Assembly (NCBI RefSeq): GCF_039851965.1
Contig: NZ_CP156674.1
Location: forward strand, 1,860,001-1,924,000
Reading direction: 5' to 3'
DNA: 64,000 nt
From: Pseudalkalibacillus hwajinpoensis
GTDB lineage: Bacteria; Bacillota; Bacilli; Bacillales; Guptibacillaceae
The notes under the pieces are model-generated. The model was not told where the DNA came from and made no database searches. It saw only the letters and a program-made list of their open reading frames with translations. Positions 60,610 to 64,000 of the stretch are shown here, piece after piece (the stretch's first letter is position 1; every line of letters starts with the position of its first letter). The position numbers and the translations under genes were made by a program.

Positions 60610-62316
60610 TCAAAATAAAAAGTATCGTTGCGCCAGTGGAACACTAGTAGCCGGTTCACACGTAATCAGTTCTCCATCCACTACTACTTCATACGTCTCA
60701 GGATCAACCTGAATATCTGGAGTCTCCCCGTTGTACTTCATATCTTTCTTTCTAAGCTTTCGTATGTTCCGAACAGGTTTGATGACCTTTTGGAGTCCAA
60801 GTTTTTCATGAACTCCTTTATCAATCGCTACCTGCGATAAAAAGGTAATGGATGTTTTCGATTTCGCTTTCCCGTATTGACCGAACATCGGCCTGTAAAG
60901 AGCTGGCTGTGGAGTAGGAATAGAAGCATTCGGATCTCCCATTACACTCCAGGCGATCATCCCGCCTTTCAGAATTTGCTCGGGCTTCACCCCGAAAAAG
61001 GCCGGCTTCCATAAAACCAAATCAGCTAACTTTCCTACCTCGATCGATCCTACTTCCTCAGAAATTCCATGAGCAATCGCAGGGTTGATCGTGTATTTCG
61101 CTATATATCGCTTCACTCGTTCATTATCGTTCTCGGCCCGTAACGGTAATGCACCACGCTGTCTTTTCATTTTATCCGCCGTTTGCCACGTTCTCGAAAT
61201 CACTTCTCCTACGCGTCCCATCGCCTGTGAATCTGAACTAATAATGCTGAAGACACCCATATCATGTAAAATATCTTCCGCCGCAATCGTCTCTTTTCGA
61301 ATCCTTGAATCGGCAAAAGCAACATCTTCCGGTACAGAGGAATCAAGATGATGGCAAACCATCAGCATATCTAAATGCTCCGCAATTGTATTTGTCGTAA
61401 ATGGCCTCGTTGGATTCGTGGACGATGGTAGGATATGCGAATATGAGGCAGCCTTAATAATATCTGGCGCATGCCCTCCACCTGCTCCTTCTGTATGATA
61501 AGTATGTATCACACGACCACCGATCGAATTCAGCGTATCTTCCACAAACCCTCCTTCGTTCAATGTATCGGTATGAATGGCTACCTGAATATCATACTGA
61601 TCGGCTACAGTTAAGGCGGTATCAATGGATGCTGCCGTCGTTCCCCAGTCCTCATGAAGCTTCAGTCCAATGGCACCGGCTTCAATTTGTTCCTGCAAAG
61701 CTTCTTCGCCTGAAGCATTTCCTTTGCCAAGAAATCCAAGGTTAACTGGAAAAGATTCTGCAGATTCAAGCATGCGATGAATGTTCCACTCACCAGGCGT
61801 ACAGGTCGTGGCATTTGTTCCTGTCGCGGGACCCGTCCCACCTCCTAACATAGTTGTGATCCCTGACTCAATCGCCGTTTCGATCAGCTGTGGACAGATA
61901 AAATGGATATGTGAATCGATGCCCCCTGCTGTAACAATCATTCCCTCTGCTGCAATTACCTCAGTAGAAGCACCAATCACAATATCAACATCATCCATCA
62001 GATAAGGATTTCCTGATTTTCCAATGGTTTCAATCCGACCATCCTTTACACCAATGTCCGCCTTATAAATGCCCGTGTAATCGACTATGAGCGCATTCGT
62101 AATAACAAGATCTACTGCATCCTTTCTTGTTACAAGTGGATGCTGCCCCATTCCATCACGAATGACCTTTCCACCACCGAATTTCACTTCATCCCCATAC
62201 GTCGTTTTGTCACGTTCCACTTCAATAAATAACTCTGTATCGGCTAATCGGACTTGATCACCCACAGTAGGACCAAACATATCGGAATACGCTTTTCTAG
62301 AAAGTTCGAAACTCAT
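60610..62316 (-). CDS. ureC: Urease alpha subunit
   Basis: A 568-residue catalytic subunit. Nickel ligands His136 and His138 (GGIDSHIHFI), carbamylated Lys219 (GAIGLKLHEDWG), further ligands in AIHTDTLNEGGF and HTYHTEGAGGGHAPD, and the mobile-flap MVCHHLD with its Cys are all present. Hydrolyses urea to ammonia and carbamate in the cytosol. Overlaps ureB by four bases. Confidence 0.97.
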   Translation of the reverse strand: MSFELSRKAYSDMFGPTVGDQVRLADTELFIEVERDKTTYGDEVKFGGGKVIRDGMGQHPLVTRKDAVDLVITNALIVDYTGIYKADIGVKDGRIETIGKSGNPYLMDDVDIVIGASTEVIAAEGMIVTAGGIDSHIHFICPQLIETAIESGITTMLGGGTGPATGTNATTCTPGEWNIHRMLESAESFPVNLGFLGKGNASGEEALQEQIEAGAIGLKLHEDWGTTAASIDTALTVADQYDIQVAIHTDTLNEGGFVEDTLNSIGGRVIHTYHTEGAGGGHAPDIIKAASYSHILPSSTNPTRPFTTNTIAEHLDMLMVCHHLDSSVPEDVAFADSRIRKETIAAEDILHDMGVFSIISSDSQAMGRVGEVISRTWQTADKMKRQRGALPLRAENDNERVKRYIAKYTINPAIAHGISEEVGSIEVGKLADLVLWKPAFFGVKPEQILKGGMIAWSVMGDPNASIPTPQPALYRPMFGQYGKAKSKTSITFLSQVAIDKGVHEKLGLQKVIKPVRNIRKLRKKDMKYNGETPDIQVDPETYEVVVDGELITCEPATSVPLAQRYFLF

Positions 62317-62636
62317 CGATTCACCTCACCATCTAATGGACCATTCGTTTTATTATTCAGCCCAAATACTTTCCGAGATCCTGAGAACGCAACAAGCATG
62401 ACCTCTTTCGCATCTCCTGGTTCAAATCGCACTGCAGTACCTGCTGCTATATTCAAGTGCATTCCAAAAGCGCTGTCTCGATCAAACCGCAACGATTCAT
62501 TCACTTCATAGAAATGGAAATGAGAGCCAATTTGCACCGGCCGATCACCTATATTAGTGACTTCAATTTCAATTGTTTCTTTCCCCTCATTACACGTAAT
62601 AGGTGTTGATTTTAACTTGTATTCACCTGGAATCAA
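62313..62636 (-). CDS. ureB: Urease beta subunit
   Basis: A 107-residue subunit: IPGEYKLKSTPITCNEGKET, QIGSHFHFYEVNESLRFDR and GMHLNIAAGTAVRFEPGD. Translation starts at TTG, nine bases after AAAGGGG. This gives the conserved MIPGEY start. Confidence 0.95.
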   Translation of the reverse strand: MIPGEYKLKSTPITCNEGKETIEIEVTNIGDRPVQIGSHFHFYEVNESLRFDRDSAFGMHLNIAAGTAVRFEPGDAKEVMLVAFSGSRKVFGLNNKTNGPLDGEVNR

Positions 62637-62651
62637 GGTACTGAACCCCTT

Positions 62652-62954
62652 TCATATAATTGGATCATGAACGGTAACTAACTTCGTCCCATCCCGGAAT
62701 GTCGCCTCCACTTGAATATCCGGAATCATTTCCGGGAGACCCTCCATTACATCTTCTCTTGTTAAAATTGTTCTTCCATATTGCATCAGTTCTGCAACGC
62801 TCTTACCATCACGCGCACCTTCCAACACTTCATATGTAATGATTGCGATTGCTTCTGGATAATTTAGCTTTAATCCTCTAGCTTGGCGCCTTCTTGCTAA
62901 ATCTGCTGCCACGACAATCATCAGTTTTTCCTGTTCTCTTGCCATCAATTTCAA
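62652..62954 (-). CDS. ureA: Urease gamma subunit
   Basis: A 100-residue subunit: REQEKLMIVVAADLARRRQA, LKLNYPEAIAIITYEVLEGA, DIQVEATFRDGTKLVTVHDP. The start is TTG (MKLMAREQ), seven bases after AAGGGGGAAC; the ATG three codons later would be too far from the SD and would lose the conserved MKL. First gene of ureABCEFGDH. Confidence 0.95.
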   Translation of the reverse strand: MKLMAREQEKLMIVVAADLARRRQARGLKLNYPEAIAIITYEVLEGARDGKSVAELMQYGRTILTREDVMEGLPEMIPDIQVEATFRDGTKLVTVHDPII

Positions 62955-63120
62955 ACTAGTTCCCCCTTATCAAAACCGAATATTGTGATAATTCACATTA
63001 TACATAAAATAGAAGAAGAGAAAATAACTTTGCGCCGGATTTTATGCAGTGTGATTAGAAGAGAAATTTTTGAAATCAGTGCAAGAACATTGTTAGACCA
63101 AAAACGAAAGCGTAATCATT

Positions 63121-63162
63121 TTTATAATTTGTTTTCAAAAAAATATGTTAGATTAACTGACA
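63121..63162 (-). promoter_or_regulatory. ure promoter with TnrA/GlnR box
   Basis: TGTTAGATTAACTGACA at 63146-63162 satisfies TGTNA-N7-TNACA exactly. A possible -10 TATAAA lies at 63121-63126 on the minus strand, with no good -35, as expected for TnrA activation. The remaining leader to ureA (about 160 nt) has a TGTGA-TAAT-TCACA dyad at 62984-62997 and no open frame. Confidence 0.75.
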
Positions 63163-63210
63163 AAACATAATCGCCAAGCTCTAACTGGCGAAAGCCTATT
63201 CCTAACGTAT

Positions 63211-63239
63211 AAAAAAGAAGAGGCGCTTTGCCTCTTCTT
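63211..63239 (-). terminator. Terminator of the nitroreductase gene
   Basis: AAGAAGAGGC / GCCTCTTCTT stem, 5-nt loop, six T following on the minus strand. Confidence 0.85.
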
Positions 63240-63247
63240 CAAATCAT

Positions 63248-63907
63248 TCACTTATGAAATTTCACTCTTTCTTCAACAGGTTGAAACTCTTTCTCTCCTG
63301 GAGGAGCCGTTGGATTACCAAATGGCATTTGGGCGATTAATTCCCAGTTTGCCGGTACATTCCACTCTTCCTTAACTTGATCATCAATGAGGGGATTATA
63401 ATGCTGAAGGGAAGCACCAAGGCCCTCCTTTTCTAAAGCAGTCCAGATCACAAATTGAAGCATGCCTGAAGACTGCTGTGACCATTTCGGGAAATTAACC
63501 GCAAACGTTGGAAGTTTTTCTTGGAATCCTTTAATAACCTCCTGATCCTCAAAGAAGAGTACCGTACCATATCCGCTCGCAAACCCGTTCATGCGGCCTT
63601 CTGTTGCTTCAAACTGGTCTGCCGGAACAATAGCACGTAGGGTTTCTTTCGTAATCTCATTCCAAAGCTTGTTGTGATTTTCGTCAAGAAGGACGACAAC
63701 ACGTGCGCTTTGTGAATTGAAAGCCGATGGTGTATGCTTCACCGCATATTCAATCACTTCTTGAAGCTTTTCATCTGAGATTACTCTTTCTTTCCCAATT
63801 CCGTAAATTGATCTTCTATCCTTCACTGCCTCGAAGAAATCCTTCTTGTCTGTACCTGCTTCAGTTCTTGTAGAACTACTTCCAAAAATCTTTTCCATCA
63901 TACCCAT
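63248..63907 (-). CDS. Nitroreductase family protein
   Basis: A 219-residue FMN-binding NADPH oxidoreductase: DFFEAVKDRRSIYGIGKERV holds the Arg-Arg-Ser FMN-phosphate site, HTPSAFNSQSARVVVLLDEN the second FMN site, and EKEGLGASLQHYNPLID the third, ending in a QMPFGNPTAPPGEKEFQP block. It resembles the HbN-like/YfhC group of nitroreductases, often annotated as acting on oxidised fatty acids or nitro compounds. Start fixed by AAAGGTGG. Preceded by a VOC-family gene in the same direction. Confidence 0.85.
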   Translation of the reverse strand: MGMMEKIFGSSSTRTEAGTDKKDFFEAVKDRRSIYGIGKERVISDEKLQEVIEYAVKHTPSAFNSQSARVVVLLDENHNKLWNEITKETLRAIVPADQFEATEGRMNGFASGYGTVLFFEDQEVIKGFQEKLPTFAVNFPKWSQQSSGMLQFVIWTALEKEGLGASLQHYNPLIDDQVKEEWNVPANWELIAQMPFGNPTAPPGEKEFQPVEERVKFHK

Positions 63908-63927
63908 GGTTATAACCACCTTTTCTT

Positions 63928-64000
63928 TTATTTTTCCAAACTAATTCGAATCATATTCCCTGAAGGATCTTTTGTATAAAATTCATTTCCTTCTTTCCAT
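63928..64000 (-). CDS. VOC (glyoxalase/dioxygenase-like) protein, C-terminal end only
   Basis: The minus strand from the window edge reads WKEGNEFYTKDPSGNMIRIS, then LEK and a stop. The EFY-KDPSGN-I pattern is the final beta strand with the metal-binding Glu typical of vicinal oxygen chelate proteins. The gene starts outside the window. It lies 20 bp ahead of the nitroreductase start. Confidence 0.6.
   Translation of the reverse strand, partial: WKEGNEFYTKDPSGNMIRISLEK

Noticed and set aside
62984..62997. TGTGA-TAAT-TCACA dyad before ureA as a CRP/FNR-like or second TnrA site
   Set aside because: Spacing is four bases rather than the six of CRP/FNR sites and the length does not fit TNACA-N7 spacing; it lies in the leader, far downstream of the TnrA box.
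1..64000. CRISPR arrays, tRNA or rRNA genes, insertion sequences, prophage genes
   Set aside because: Looked for repeat-spacer periodicity, cloverleaf-like GGTTCGA blocks, transposase or integrase motifs and phage structural genes; none was seen by eye.

Overview
The window looks like chromosome of a moderately low-GC, endospore-forming member of the Bacillaceae. The evidence is a block whose gene order matches Bacillus subtilis from memory: yebE-yebG-purEKBCSQLFMNHD-adenine deaminase-yerC-pcrB-pcrA-ligA-camS-opuE-gatCAB-dgkB-rlmCD, all on the minus strand. There are also sporulation-type small genes, a DesKR cold-sensing system, and a urease operon in the ureABCEFGDH order known from thermophilic and alkaliphilic Bacillus. 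The species cannot be fixed from the sequence alone. I see no rRNA, tRNA, CRISPR array, prophage or insertion sequence.

Layout. 1-3.7 kb: the 5' part of a BglG/MtlR-type PTS regulator, then a decayed glycan-utilisation locus in which LacI regulator, ABC permease, carbohydrate-binding module, solute-binding lipoprotein and GH2 beta-mannosidase each survive only as fragments joined end to end. 3.8-9.7 kb: alpha/beta hydrolase, PH-domain protein, a LytS/LytT two-component system next to a CstA-family transporter with a full-consensus cre site at its promoter, and an unlisted 49-residue membrane peptide abutting cstA. 9.7-12.7 kb: a frameshifted nucleotidyltransferase, small sporulation-like genes and an esterase. 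12.3-14 kb: HxlR facing hxlAB (formaldehyde fixation by the RuMP route). 14.3-17.3 kb: des-desK-desR (membrane lipid desaturation). 17.5-21.5 kb: a YjcZ-type peptide, a broken lipoprotein, two head-to-head truncated genes, an NAD-binding protein and a HAD phosphatase. 21.8-24 kb: katG with PerR-like boxes. 24-42.3 kb: the conserved housekeeping block, interrupted by an orphan zinc-binding lipoprotein gene under a Zur box. 42.8-55.8 kb: the complete 12-gene purine operon with promoter, PurBoxes, guanine-type riboswitch and terminator. 55.8-57.4 kb: yebG, yebE and an Hsp20 gene. 57.4-63.2 kb: urease operon with a TnrA box. The right end has a nitroreductase and the tail of a VOC-family gene.

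How it fits together. Nitrogen and purine metabolism are strongly represented: purine synthesis, adenine deamination and nitrogen-controlled urease. Metal and stress control is readable at several promoters (Zur, PerR, TnrA, PurR, CcpA, DesR, HxlR). Dispersed repeats of two kinds lie in intergenic gaps: a long imperfect palindrome with diverged copies near 26.9, 39.8 and 39.9 kb, and a short motif before the PH-domain and lytS genes. Three small membrane-peptide genes shorter than 50 codons (after cstA, before the proline symporter, opposite the end of purD) and several frameshifted or fused pseudogenes are the least ordinary content.
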